64,000 nucleotides of DNA. Source: Pseudisothecium myosuroides. Its lineage: Eukaryota > Streptophyta > Bryopsida > Hypnales > Lembophyllaceae. The notes under the pieces were generated by a model. The model had not been told where the DNA came from. It saw only the letters and a list, made by a program, of their open reading frames with translations, and searched no databases. Of the stretch, positions 21,935 through 34,876 are shown piece by piece (position 1 is the first letter of the stretch; every line of letters starts with the position of its first letter). The stretch is taken from contig OX637292.1 of assembly GCA_951799445.1 (NCBI GenBank), forward strand, positions 1,491,296-1,555,295, given 5' to 3'. The position numbers and the translations under genes are program-made.

Positions 21935-24302
21935 CTTGCTTCCACTTGCTTGCATCCGGACTCTTCATGGCTTCCCCAACATTGCGTGGATCTCTTGCAT
22001 ATGCCATATTGGCATGCTCCACTTGCTCTTGAGGCAAAATGTGGTTCTTCCACCATTCTCCAAGTGGCCTACGCTCCCTTGTCGAGATATCTTGGCTCTT
22101 TAGAAACATCTCCTTCTCCATCATCTTCGCTTGGTGCCCAACTGGAGGATGTCGTAGACTTCTCCTTAGGTGTTGGTGGTGTCTCCTCTTGGTCTGCAGC
22201 CTCTTTCAGCAAAGCTTGGATGGTTGGAGATTTGTCCACCTTGAGCTTTGGTCCTCCATTGCTCCTACTCGAACACATCTCCAAAGTTGTAGACACCCCT
22301 TGCTTCTCCTCAACGAAGGTGACATCTCGACTCTTGATGATCTTCTTCGACCCCAAACACATAAGCCAGTAGGCTTTGGAGCCCTCCCAATAGCCCCAAA
22401 ACAAACACTTGGTGCCCTTTGCATCAAGCTTGGAGCACTTTGGGTTCAAATCCAAGGCATAAGCAACGCATCCAAGAATGCGCATGTGACCAAGGTTTGG
22501 CCTCCTCCCGCTCCATGCTTCTTGCAGTGTCAACGATGCTAGCGCACTTGTGGGAAACCTAATGCGTGTGTATGCCGTATTCGATACGGCCTCCGCTTAA
22601 AGATCATATGTGAGGCCTTGGGCGTGTATCATGGCTCGTGCAATCTCCACGAGTGTATGGTTGGCATGCTCGGCCACACCATTTTGTTGTGGAGTATAAG
22701 GGACCGAAGTTTGATGTTGAATGCCATGGTCCCTCATGAAGGTCTCCAAGGCCTTGGACATGTATTCCCCTCCGTTGTCCAATCTCAACACCTTCACCTT
22801 GTGCCCCAAGTCGTTCTCCACAAGGGCCTTCCATGCCTTGAACCTCTCCAACACTTCACTCTTGTAATTGAGCATGAACATCTAAATCTTCCTTAAGAAA
22901 TCATCAAGGAAAGTCAAGAAATACCTTGCGCCACCCATGGAAGTAGTCCTCATCGGGCCGCATACATTGGAGTGCACAATCTCCAACGCTTTGGTTGCCC
23001 TTGTCGCTCCATCACTTGGAAATGCCTTCAATGCAAGCCTCACACGTAAGGTCGCCCAAGCTCTTCATCACTTGCATGCCATCCACCATGCCTTGAAGGC
23101 TCAGCACACTCTTCACACTGAGGTGGCCCAATCTCTTGTGCCATAGCTCCAATGAATGTTGGTGGAGTGCTCCTTGTGCCACATACGCCATGCTGGTAGC
23201 ATTGACCGTTTTAAACTTGAGTTGGTACAAATTGCCTTCCCTCGATGCGGTGACAATCATCTCTTCATTGGGTGCACCCAAAACACAACCCTTGTTGTTG
23301 AATTGCACCTTCAAATCTTGTGACACCAACTTGCTCACAAAGAGCAAGTTGGCATGCAACTTGGGGACATGCAATGCATCTTGGATGCAAATTTGTCTCA
23401 TTTGGCCCTTCACCTCCACCTCCACTACAATGCAACCCATGCCAATAGCATTCACCACGCCATTGTCACCCAAATACACCTTTCAATTGCTAATAAGCTC
23501 ATACGTGAGGAAAGCTTGCCTATTTGGTGTCACGTGTTGATCAGTACCCGAGTCAATATCTTTCAAGGTGATCGGGCTTCGCACAATTGTAGCATGTGTG
23601 TGTCTCCTTGCATTGTTGTGAGCTACCCTTTTGGCCATATCGTGAGAGGAGAGCTGCCCCTCTGTCTTGGGTCTCATTCTCCTTCCTCTTGGACACCTCA
23701 TGCATCAATCTTGCAGTAATGAAAGCAAGAGTGAGCTCTTCCATGGGTCTTGTCTCCAAAGCGGTGATGAGATACTCATATGAAGGTGGAAAACTCTCAA
23801 AGAGAGTCATGACAATGTCTCCATCCATCACGAGCACCTCCAAACAAGCCAGTTGGTTCGCAAGCGCCTTCACCTTGTTGATGTGGTCCAGCATGTCCAC
23901 GCCCTCTTGCATCTTGCATGTGAAGAACTTGCGCTGAAGAAAGAGCATATTGGACAAGCTCTTTGTCTCATGGGTGTTGCAAAGAACAAGCCATGCTTCA
24001 GCCGGTCCCTTACATGCTCGATCATGTGCAAGCTGCCTATCCACAAGATTGCAAGCAATCACGGAGAAGGGCTTTTTGACCCTCCTATCATAGGACTTCT
24101 TAGCTTTTACATTGGCATCACCATCGAATGGAGGTTGCTCGATGCCCTCCACAATCTCCCACAACTCCTTTTTGGCCAAGATCATCTCCATCTTAAACTT
24201 CCAAAGTCCGAAGTTGTCTCCATTGAACTTGTCAATGACCCTCACGTCGTCTCCTTCATTAGTGGCCATGGTGCAACGACTTCCACTCCAATGGAAGCCC
24301 CT
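21935..24302 (-). pseudogene. Decayed Ty1/copia gag-pol, 3'-truncated (copy 2)
   Basis: Second-copy equivalent of 2068-4435, with one base difference (22395 C versus 2528 T), which changes Ser to Gly in the integrase-RT linker. Gag opens at 24269 on the minus strand. Confidence 0.9.
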
Positions 24303-24892
24303 TTAACTCTAGTTTAGAGTCAAGTTTGAAGTATGTTTATCTAGGCTTCTTTCATATTTATGGGTCACTGGAACGCACAGCGGCTTCACATGAAAATATG
24401 ATTTTTTAGTATATTGATTTTGTACAAGTTTTACTTCTATGGTTTTATCAGGTTTCTTGCATACTAGGCTTCAACATTTAAACTATTCCTTATTGTTGTG
24501 CATGTTGAAGAATTCAAATGGGATTCTACCAAAAAAACATTTAGAATGTGCTATATTTTCTCTGTGGCTTTTCCTATGATGCCAACCTTTTTGAAGTACT
24601 TACTCAAATCCACTACATTCTATGCGCTTTGATGTGATTTTGTGTTGTTTTACATGATGTAATGGGCTTTGGATGAATTATTGTTTTGAAGTACAAGCGT
24701 GTCAAAGATATGTTGTAAGATTCATTAGGTTGAATAGTAAAGCCCAATTTTTAGTTGGTTGGTCTTCACCTAGATTGAAGTATTCAGATGCATGTTTGCT
24801 ACCAAATTTATATACCAAGACTTGATGTGATGTTATCGATTCATTGTTGAATTAGAAAAGCACTTTAACTGTTCTTTGTTTTAAATGGTACT

Positions 24893-25825
24893 TTAACCCC
24901 TAAAGGACCAAGACTTTTTTTCAATCAAACAACACTTGAAATTGCCATTTCTATTGCGAAGAGCAAAAAACTTTAAAAATTGATTTTTTTGCATATCTAA
25001 CCGTAGGATCGTATACTAGACTAATATAAGTACGTATGGAAGAAATTTTTGAAACTTTGACCGCGTGGATTGCAAAATATTTGCATCCAAAGTGAAGAAA
25101 AAAAAATTTTACACTTTCTATGACTAGATTTTTTGGCTTTGAATCTTTTAAACTTAAAATTTTTGTACTACTGATTTTGACTTTTTAACTTTTTATGATG
25201 CATATTTGAGTTGAAAATATAGGAAAAAAATTTAGGAAAAGAAAACTTAATTTTTCACTCATTAAAAAATTGTTAAGCAAAAGTGGGTTCAAAAATGAAG
25301 GAAAGACAAAACCATTAATAACTCTAAGATGGAGTTGAAATACAATAATCCCAACAGTTAGATTGTTCTAGAAAACAAATTTAACCATGTCCAACAAATT
25401 TTTTTGGAAAATTGTAAAAATTGCATTCAAAAATGAATCCTATAGGTTATTTTTTCAAGAAGATGCTTAGATTGCCCGAAAAACTAAGATTGTCCATAAC
25501 TTTTTCATCACAAGTCCAAATTGAATGAATCAAAGCTTCATGTGTAGACAAAAATATTATATTTCAGGAAAAAAATAATTTTAAAAATAATTTTGACTTT
25601 TTGTGATTTTTTTTGGCTGCCTGCCGATCTTTGTTTTTGGTTCATTGTGCCATAACTTTTACTCCTAGGCACTGATTTAAATAAAAATTATATTTCCACA
25701 AAGCTCTTGCAAAACTACACAACTTCAAAAAAATCCCACAATTTTTTACTACAAATTGAGACAATAGGAACCTACCCGGACCCAAAATGGTCTCATGAGG
25801 GGACAAGTGGCTCTTTAAGGGTTAA
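24893..25825. mobile_element. TTAA-flanked piggyBac-like element (copy 2)
   Basis: Second-copy equivalent of 5026-5958, with one base difference (25807 G versus 5940 A). Confidence 0.7.
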
Positions 25826-26901
25826 GAAACCCCTGATGACTTATGGATTCCATTTCAAAAATGCAATTTCTAAAATATCAAAGTCAACTTTTTAGCTCAA
25901 AAACCACTGAAAATTGTCATTTCTGTTGCAATCATTGAAAAAGCCAAAAAAATATTTTTTTAGAATCTAATTGTAGGATCTTGTACTTCACTTGTCTTAG
26001 AGCAATGGAAATTATTTTATGAAGTTTGACCGTATGAATTGGAAGATATCAACATTTGAAGTTGGAAAAAGAAGTTTTTAAAATGAGGGCCTGCAATTTC
26101 AGATGACTTTGATTGCCATTTATAGAAATTTTTTGCATTGTAAACCATAAATTTATAAATAAAAAATTGAAAATTTGAGTTGAGAGTTGGTAAAAAAAAA
26201 ATTTAGAATATCAAAACTTGATTTTCACATATAAAAAAATTATTTAAGTAGAAGTACATCTCAAAGTTCAGGACCAACGGATTATTAGCAATTATCATGT
26301 AATTACTATTGTTTCATGGGTGCGTACGTTAATTTGCAAGTTATTGCATCATTGGAATGCTCACAATTACTGCAAAGAACTGGCAATACTTTGTAATCAG
26401 TATTAATTATGTGACTTCTATACGTTAATCACAAGTGCGCAAAAGACACAAACTATGCACAAAAATTTATATTCTTCATCGTGCATTTTTTTATGCATTG
26501 AAGTATATGGAAAATCCATGACAATAATGTCATTGTTGTCATTATTGCAATAGTGCTTATTAAATGTTATCTATGTTTAATTGTTGATTACCATTCTAAT
26601 TAACAGGCCATCGAAATTAAGCTTCAACTAAATCCATCAGTAGGCTACTAAGAAACTTGATAGTGTAGTGAAGGAATTACTTCATTGTAGCTTGAATTGA
26701 TTCCATTAGTAGGCTACCAAGAAACTTGATAGCGCAATGATGAAATGTATTCATTGGTACTTTGGTAGTTAATAAGAGTTGAAGGTGGAGAGGTCCTCTT
26801 TATACTACAATTCATTCTATGAATAGTTAAAAGATATGGGATAACTTGAAGATGAGAGCTTGACTTCTTATAGTCAACTTGTTTTGAAAATGTATAAATC
26901 A

Positions 26902-27262
26902 TGTTCAAAGTAGAAATTCAGACCTTAGTTTAGCATAGTAGAATACCTTTTTTTTTAAGCTTTGAACTAGTAAAAGTTGGTAAATGAATCTAGCTTTCAT
27001 CTCCAAAAATCTGTTTGAGATCTAGAGCCTCTAATAAAAAGTTATGAACACAATTCAAAGGCAATGTCTGAAAATGTCAAAAAAATGTCCCTTCTAACCC
27101 GTCTCTGAACTTTGTACATAACTTTTGACTGGAGACTCTAAATCTCAAACGGATTTTTGGAGATGAAAGATATCTTAATTTATCAACTTTTTTTAGTCCA
27201 AAGTTTTTTGAAAAAATTTATTCTACTATGCCTAAATGAAGTCTGAATTTCTACTTTGAACA
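26902..27262. repeat. 361-bp fold-back element (copy 2)
   Basis: Second-copy equivalent of 7035-7395. Confidence 0.65.
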
Positions 27263-28057
27263 CAATTCCTGCTTTTCAATTGACTTAGTATTGAAATTGT
27301 GAAAAATAAAAAAATGCAATGTTAGTACAATAACTATGCACGGACATGATGTTGTGTGATTATTGCACTAATTTTATATGTCTTAAAAAAGCACTAATGC
27401 TTCAAAAAGTTAGTCGCCCATTACTAAACCACTGAAGTCATACATATTTTGTCATGCATAGTTATCGTGCAACTTTAGTACTTCAAACTCAAATATGAAT
27501 GACATGCCTCAACTGCATGGTATTAATGAATGTCATTATTGTGTTATAACAATGTTTCCAAACGAATGAATGTAACACAAAAGTAGTACTCGACGATAAT
27601 CGTAAGATTACTATGAACAATTCGTGACAAAAAAACTTTGTGATGTAGGTCCGAGACTGAACAAAAGTCAAAATTGTTAGTAGCTCTAAGATGGAATTGA
27701 AGCATCATAATTCCAATGATGAGACTCTTCTTGCAAACAAAATTCACCCTTTAAAAAAAAAAATTGAAAAAATTTGAAAAAATTTGAAAATTGCATTTAG
27801 AAATGAATTCTATGAGTTGATTTTTGAAGAAGATGCGTAAATTACTTGAAAAACAAGATTGTCCATAGCTTTCTCATTATTAGCCCAAATAGAATGAATC
27901 AAAGCTTCAAATGTAGGCAAAGACATTTTCTTTTAGAATAAAATTAAATATTAAAAAATTCATTTATTTGTGTGTGTTTTTATTCTACCCGGCAAACTGT
28001 TTTTATGACTTTGGATGGCATAACTTTTGCTCTCGAGCACCAATTGAAAAAAATAAT

Positions 28058-28142
28058 TACTCCCTCTGTCTCAAAATAAAACCAGTGTTTCCTTTGCAAA
28101 ATACAAAGGAAACACGGGTTTTATTCTGAGACAGAGGGAGTA
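28058..28142. mobile_element. Stowaway-like MITE, 85 bp (copy 2)
   Basis: Second-copy equivalent of 8191-8275; no base difference seen. Confidence 0.88.
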
Positions 28143-28847
28143 TATTTTTAGAAAGCTAATGTGAAAGCTTATATTCAAAAAAGATTTAAAAAATCAGGTC
28201 AAAATTTGAGGTATGGTTTTCAGAGACTCCATACCTATTCGCAAACTTAAACTCTTGTAATTCTCATTAATCAAAATTGAATGATTCAAAGCATTCCACG
28301 TGTATATAAATCTAGAGAACCAATTTCAAATTTTTATTTTTTTTAAAAGTAATTTTTAAAGAAGTTTTTTGAGTTGCATGGGCTACTCAAAGTTCAATGA
28401 AAATTACATATTATGCAATAACTTTTTAATGATGTTGTCAAAAGTTATGAAAATTGTTGCGCCTTAAAGCTACTCCTTAGGCACATGTTGTGTGAAATTT
28501 TTTCAAAGGAAAAAAATAAAAATTCCATTTGTAGTGAGTTGCCCAAAATCGCTATATTGCCAAAAAAACACAGTTTTTTCCTTTAGGTATTACTTGCCCA
28601 CCTTCAATAGTACATGTAGATTTTTTTTAAATGACTAAACAAATTTAATTGCCCATTGACACCAAAATAAGTCTAAGAATTTAAAGTAAACATATAACCA
28701 TATATAGTGGTTACTCAGGAAGTTAGGAGTTAATATTTAGTTTTGTTTTTGGCTATGTAGTCTTTATATTATCAGTATGTGTACTTTGTATTAGCACCAA
28801 GTTTTTGTTGCACTGCGTTGCTGTTGGCTATTATTATTTTATGTAGC

Positions 28848-29765
28848 TTAATCCCTTAAGGCCCAAGGCCATTTTTTTGTCAGAAACCATTCAAAACTTC
28901 CATTTCTGCTGCGCTCGTCTAAGAAACCAATCATTTTTAAAATCTAACCATAGGATCTTGTACTTTACTTGTTTGAGATCATGTGGTAAAAATTTCATGA
29001 AGTTTGCCCATACAAGTTGGACAACATTAGCATTCAAAGTTAGAAAATAAGTTTTTTTGAACATTATCTTGGAATTTTAGATGACTTTGACGACCATTTG
29101 TGGAATTTTTTTGCACTACAAACTTTGAATTTAAAATATTTTATGTTGAAAAATTGAGTTGAAAGTTTAGGAAATTTTTTTAAAATAAATAAATTTGATT
29201 TTCATTCTTTAAATTTTTTTAAAGTAGAAGTAGGTCTAAGAGTCAAAGAAAAACTAAATCATTAATAGCTCTAAGATGGGATTGAAACACAATAATCTCA
29301 ACGGTACTAAGATAATTTTAGCAAGCAAACTTAACCTTCTCAAACAATTTCTTTTGAAAAATTGTAAAAATTGCATTCAAAAATGAATTCTATGTCATTT
29401 TTTCAAGAAAATGCTTAGATTGCCCGAAAAACAAGATTGTTCACAACTTTGACATCACTAATCCAAATGGAACGAATCAAAGCTTCAGAAATAGAAAAAG
29501 AATATGATCTATAAGGAAAAAAAATTAATTTAATTTCAATTTTCTGTGGATTTTTTTTCTGCTTGCCGAGTAAAAATTTGGTCTTTTTGTAGTATAACTT
29601 TTGCTCTTGGGTATCGATTGAATAAAAAATTATATTTTTACAAAGCTAATTAGTTTGTCTATCTTATGAGAAAGTTTCAAAAAGTTTCACAAAACATTAA
29701 GGTCATAGGAACCTACCCAAAATCCAAATTGTCCCCCGAGGGAATAATAGGCCTTTAGGGTTTAA
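28848..29765. mobile_element. TTAA-flanked piggyBac-like element 2 (copy 2)
   Basis: Second-copy equivalent of 8981-9898. Confidence 0.68.
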
Positions 29766-30141
29766 ATATTTTTTTATACATGATTTGTCACAAAATCATT
29801 TGTCCAAAAAATGATTCATCCAAAAATTTACCATCCATATATCCTAATTTCATCAATTGAGAATAATTCATCTAGGGACTTGTCATCCAATTACGAAAAC
29901 AATTCATCTAGAAAAATAATTCATTTAACAACTACATCCATCTAGAAAATAATTCATCTATAACTTTGTCATTCATCGATTAGAATTTCATCCATCCAAA
30001 ATGAATTTTATTACAAGAATTTGTCTCTCATTTGTCATATTTCATCTACAGTCAATTAAAAGAGTTCAAAATAGGGAAGGGAGTTACATGGAGGATTTTG
30101 GGGGGTTATTGAAATCTCCCCTTAGCATAGTTGTTGAAAGT

Positions 30142-30758
30142 TTAACCCCTAAAGGAAAAAGTTGCGTTTTTTGGCAACATAGCAATTTTGGGCAGCTCAC
30201 TACAAATGGAGTTTTTATTTTTTTTCTTTGAAAATTTTACACAACATGTGCCCGAGGAGTAGCTTTTAACAATTTTCGTAACTTTTGACTATATAGTTAA
30301 AAAGTTATTGCATGATATGTGATTTTCATTGAACTTTGGGCAGCCCAGGCAGCTCAGAAAATTTCTTTAAAAATGACTTTGAACTTAAACTTTGACTTAA
30401 ACTTTGACTTAAACTCCTCATAATTTTTGACTCCTTGATTGGAATTGAATGATTCAAAGCTTCCCACGTACATATAAATCTAAAGAACCAATTTCAATTT
30501 TTTATTTTTTTTCAAAGTCATTTTTAAAGAAATTTTCTGAGTTGCCTGGGCTGCTCAAAGTTCAAAGAAAATCACATATCATGCAATAACTTTTTAACTA
30601 TGTAGTCAAAAGTTACGAAAATTATTGGGCCTTTAAGCTACTCCTTGGACACATGTTGTGTAAAATTTTCAAAGAAAAAAAATAAAAACTCCATCCGTAG
30701 TGAGCTGCCCGAAATCGCTATGTTGCCAAAAAAAGTAGCTTAGTCCTTTAGGGGTTAA
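30142..30758. mobile_element. 617-bp fold-back element with TTAA ends (copy 2)
   Basis: Second-copy equivalent of 10275-10891, with one base difference at 30357. Confidence 0.75.
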
Positions 30759-31841
30759 CCCTTAATCGTAGAAGTCTGCTTTGGACACTAGGTCTTTCAT
30801 AAATGATAGATAACCTTTTTATGTAGGACAAAAGTGCAAATGTTTGTTTTTGGAACTTTCTATGAAAAAGAAAGGTCTTGAACAATAAATTGACCTCTAA
30901 TAAGTATTCTTGGGTTTTAGATGTACATGTATATTATAGTGCAAATTCATGGAATAAATTAAAGTTATTGTGTCACTCTAAAGTTAAAAATTAATAAACT
31001 ACAGTTTTATAGGCTCAAAATTCATATTACTAAGCAGATTTAAGAAATGCTTGGACTAATTTTCATGTGTTTTATAGAAAATTAAAAAAATGTTGGGTTC
31101 TAAAATTAGTTCTGCACTAAGTTGGACCTGAGGACTAGGCTTGTACTAGAATTGCTATAAAAATTGCATACCTATTGCATACGGGCTACATTGGTCACCC
31201 TATCTGCAGCTTCTGAAGCTCCTGATTAGTATTCTCCCTCAAAATAGTATATGTCTAACCCTTATATTGTATTTCTAGTTAAATGCATGTTTTGGATAGG
31301 CATGTTATCTTCAATTTTGCTTAGTTTAGTTGTTTTTTTAAATTGCTAAATTTTCGACTTACTGTTGCCAACAATTTTGTAGTTCTGTACATTTTACATT
31401 GATTCTGTTTATATTAAGTAATTATAGGCAAAACATAAATCATATGCCAATTCTGGACATCCCGGCGTTAAAGGGTTAGTGAGCAATTCAATGAACTGAA
31501 AAGTTACAATATCATTAGTTGTGGGCAGAATTGCATTGGACAAGGTGAGGAGTTCGTAGTCTATGATTAATGTTTAGTAGGAATCTAGAAGCATAGTGTA
31601 TAAAAATCCCAAAGGTGTGCAATGTATACAAGGAATGGAGGAAGAGAAATGTGGAGCAAAACAAAGGAGTACTTTGCATGTTGGAGTTGTGTCCGTTTAG
31701 GTGAACCTCTTCTTTTGAATTGGTTTCAATAGTTTCATGAGTAGGATAATTTTTGCGTGAACAGACTTTCAATTCAGTGAAGGAGCCAAGAAAATGAATT
31801 GTAGTAGTCTTGTCCTTTTAAACTCTTTGTACATCACTTAA

Positions 31842-32060
31842 TCACATTGCCTGAAGTGTGACGAAAAAATTGGCGTACTGGATTTATGTGTGGTACATAG
31901 GAGAGGGCATGTCTCTGTGCTAGAACGTAAGAGAAATGGAGTTAGTGGCATGGCCTTCTACCGGTGTTGGACTTGCAATCGTTTTGTAAGAGAGACAAAG
32001 TCCATGAAATTACTTGCAAAAGTAGGGTGGAGTAACTGGAAAATCCACGTCTTCGTGAAC
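31842..32060 (+). pseudogene. Possible zinc-ribbon ORF fragment (copy 2)
   Basis: Second-copy equivalent of 11975-12193; no difference seen. Confidence 0.3.
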
Positions 32061-32700
32061 TAATAAAGGCTGCTGAAATTGTCTTTTAATTAAAGTGCTT
32101 ACTTAGACGCCGCCTCTCTAATGCTCAACCCATGTGAGATTTAAATGCTCAAAGTTAAAATTAGAAATGCCAAGTCATAATAGGAGGTTGTTGTTTTTAT
32201 GCCATTGGTGGTACATGACTTTGTAAAGATGTGAAACGCTTTTGAAGAAAAGACAATGCAAAATAGACGTGGCAGAGTAAGGAAAAATATTGGTTGCAGA
32301 ATTTTACTGTATGAATTTCGTCTACTCTTCCAAGTTACAGAATGACGGTTCTATTGTTAACCTTTGTTTTTGAACTTGGAGTTTTCATATCTCAGTTCCT
32401 GCTATGAGTGTATTTTCAAAGACAAAAAAAAGTCATGGACGCAAGGTTCTTCCAAATATGAGAAGTGCAAGCAGTTTGAAGTAGGATGATCGCCAGCGTC
32501 GTCGGAGCAAGAGAATAGCTGATATGCAGTACTCCCCATTGTTGTCTGATGAGCTTTAGAAAAGCAATGCAACACTAACAAAAAAGACAAAGATTTTGAT
32601 TCATACTAGAGAAAGTCCATACATTTTGAACACCACAACAGCAAGGCAAGTTGAAGAGGTAAGTTACGTAGGGTCACACATACTTCTCTATCGTACATAC

Positions 32701-33015
32701 GAGCAAGTGGAGCATGCCAATGTGGCGTATGCAAGAGATCCACGCAATGTTGGGGAAGCCATGAAGAGTTCGAATGCAAGCAAGTGGAAGCAGGCCATGC
32801 AAGAGGAGTATGCCTCACTTACGAGCAAAGGTACTTAGGAACTCTCTCCGCTTCCTTCCGATCGTGCAAGTGTTGGATGCAAGTGGGTGTTTTGCACCAA
32901 GAGAGATGCCTTGGGCCACATTGTGCGCCACAAGGTGAGATTGGTGGCCAAGGGGTATTCTTAAATAGAAGGGGTGGACTTTAATGAGACCTTTGCTCTC
33001 GTGGCCAAGTTTTGC
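32701..33015 (+). pseudogene. Copia RT-start fragment (copy 2)
   Basis: Second-copy equivalent of 12834-13148. Confidence 0.85.
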
Positions 33016-33654
33016 AGACTGTTGGAATTACTTCTTTGGTTAATTAGCAATTGCATGGTTACACTTGGTGATCGTGTGTGAAAACAAACTAGGGGTATTC
33101 CAATGGGTTTCATATGCTCACCCTTGTGGTGTAATATATATCTCACGGCATATGAGGTTCAATTTATACAAAGCCTAACCCACCTAGGTTGTCCCAATCT
33201 CATGTTCAAATTCAAGAATGCATTTCGTTGTATTGATGATATTTGTCTCATAAATGTCAAAGATCCAACAACCTTCTTGGACCTTGCCCAACCTCGCATT
33301 GAAAATAATCCATTCTAGATCTATCTTCTTCATGTGCTAGAGATCAAGCTTGAGATAGAAGCATATGCCATTGATGATTCAACGTGTTGTATTTCGGCTC
33401 ACTTTTGTGAATAGGCAGATTGATATCAATTTGGGGACCTGACTGGCTTTGCTATTAAGAAATACGACAAGCATTGTGCATTATCGTTTAAATACATACA
33501 ATTTATCAAATTCCACTCCAACCGACATGTGAAAAATGCATAAAACATCATTATTTTACAAGTGCTACCAATTTTATATTTATCTAATTCTGACCAATTC
33601 GCTATTGATGAGATCATGGCACTAATCACTACGATGAAAACAACGGATTTTTAG
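33016..33654 (+). pseudogene. Penelope-like reverse transcriptase remnant (copy 2)
   Basis: Second-copy equivalent of 13149-13787, with the same stops. Confidence 0.7.
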
Positions 33655-34876
33655 AACCTCAACTCCATGACAAGGTTACATTGTGGCTTCAAACTAGATT
33701 TTTCCCTGCTACTAATGTTGATATAAACATAATTGTGCAATCAATCAATGGAGACAGCTCTCAGATTCTTATCACCAAAGGTTGTTCTAGCAACACCATG
33801 TACTGAACCTTGTTATACTTGATGATTGAGGTCAAATAGCTACTACACAAACCCTAATCTAGATATACAATATGTTTGATCTGTTGTTGCACAATTGCTA
33901 AAGTTGTTTAAGCCTCATAACTACTTTTAAATGGAATATGAGCATGCAAGGTATCAATGTATTAGTTATAATCAATTAATATTCCTACTACACCTAGTGA
34001 ATACATGTTGAAGGAGTACTTATATATAATATTCACCATTCTAAAGAGAGAAACGATATTGTGTGCAATTTTGCACAAAAGTATTAATACAGATGTTTGA
34101 GCCTTATATACCCCTCTGCATAGAGTGAGGCTATACTAGGTCTCACTTTGTCAGAGAAAAATATCTACTAGGGATTTAATGGCGGGGCTATCTCTCCCTC
34201 CTTCTCTCTCTCGGACTTGGTCCTGTGGGGGGTCGTTATGAAGCTTTTTAAAAAAATGTTATAATATCTTATTTTCATCCCGTATATTTAATACTAGATT
34301 TTATTCCATAACTATGAGTTGTATGGCCACCAATGCTTAAATGAGCCTAAATATCCACAGGACTCAACATTGGACACATCTCAAAACCTTGAATTAGCTT
34401 GGTCACCAATGCTTGGAATTAGCATCAAAATCTACAGAAATTGAAATTGGAGTATCTCAAATCAGATTCTTCACCATGGCACACTGATTGTTTTCTTCAC
34501 TAAGGCTAAATGCTGGTTAGTAGGCAATTAAATACTATAAATACCTCTACAACTATTATCCAAGTTGTACAATACTCCAGCTTGCAAGTTAACGGCCAAA
34601 GTCATTAAAATTACTATTGGACATTTGTCTTGTTTCATGAATTGGCATCTCCAACCAAAAAATAGGAGCTAAGGGAGCCCAAGTGACTGGGGTTCCCAAT
34701 AGCCCATTGCCATATGCAAACTATGCGATAGTTACCTGCTGATAACTACCTGCTCATCCTACACGTTGTGATTTCGATTGAGTGTCTGAGTCTGGGGCCA
34801 AGTCGATTCTCTAGCTGGATGCAAGTGGAATGAATATCGATTACAACTTATGGTTCATATCTGTAGTTTTACGTGA

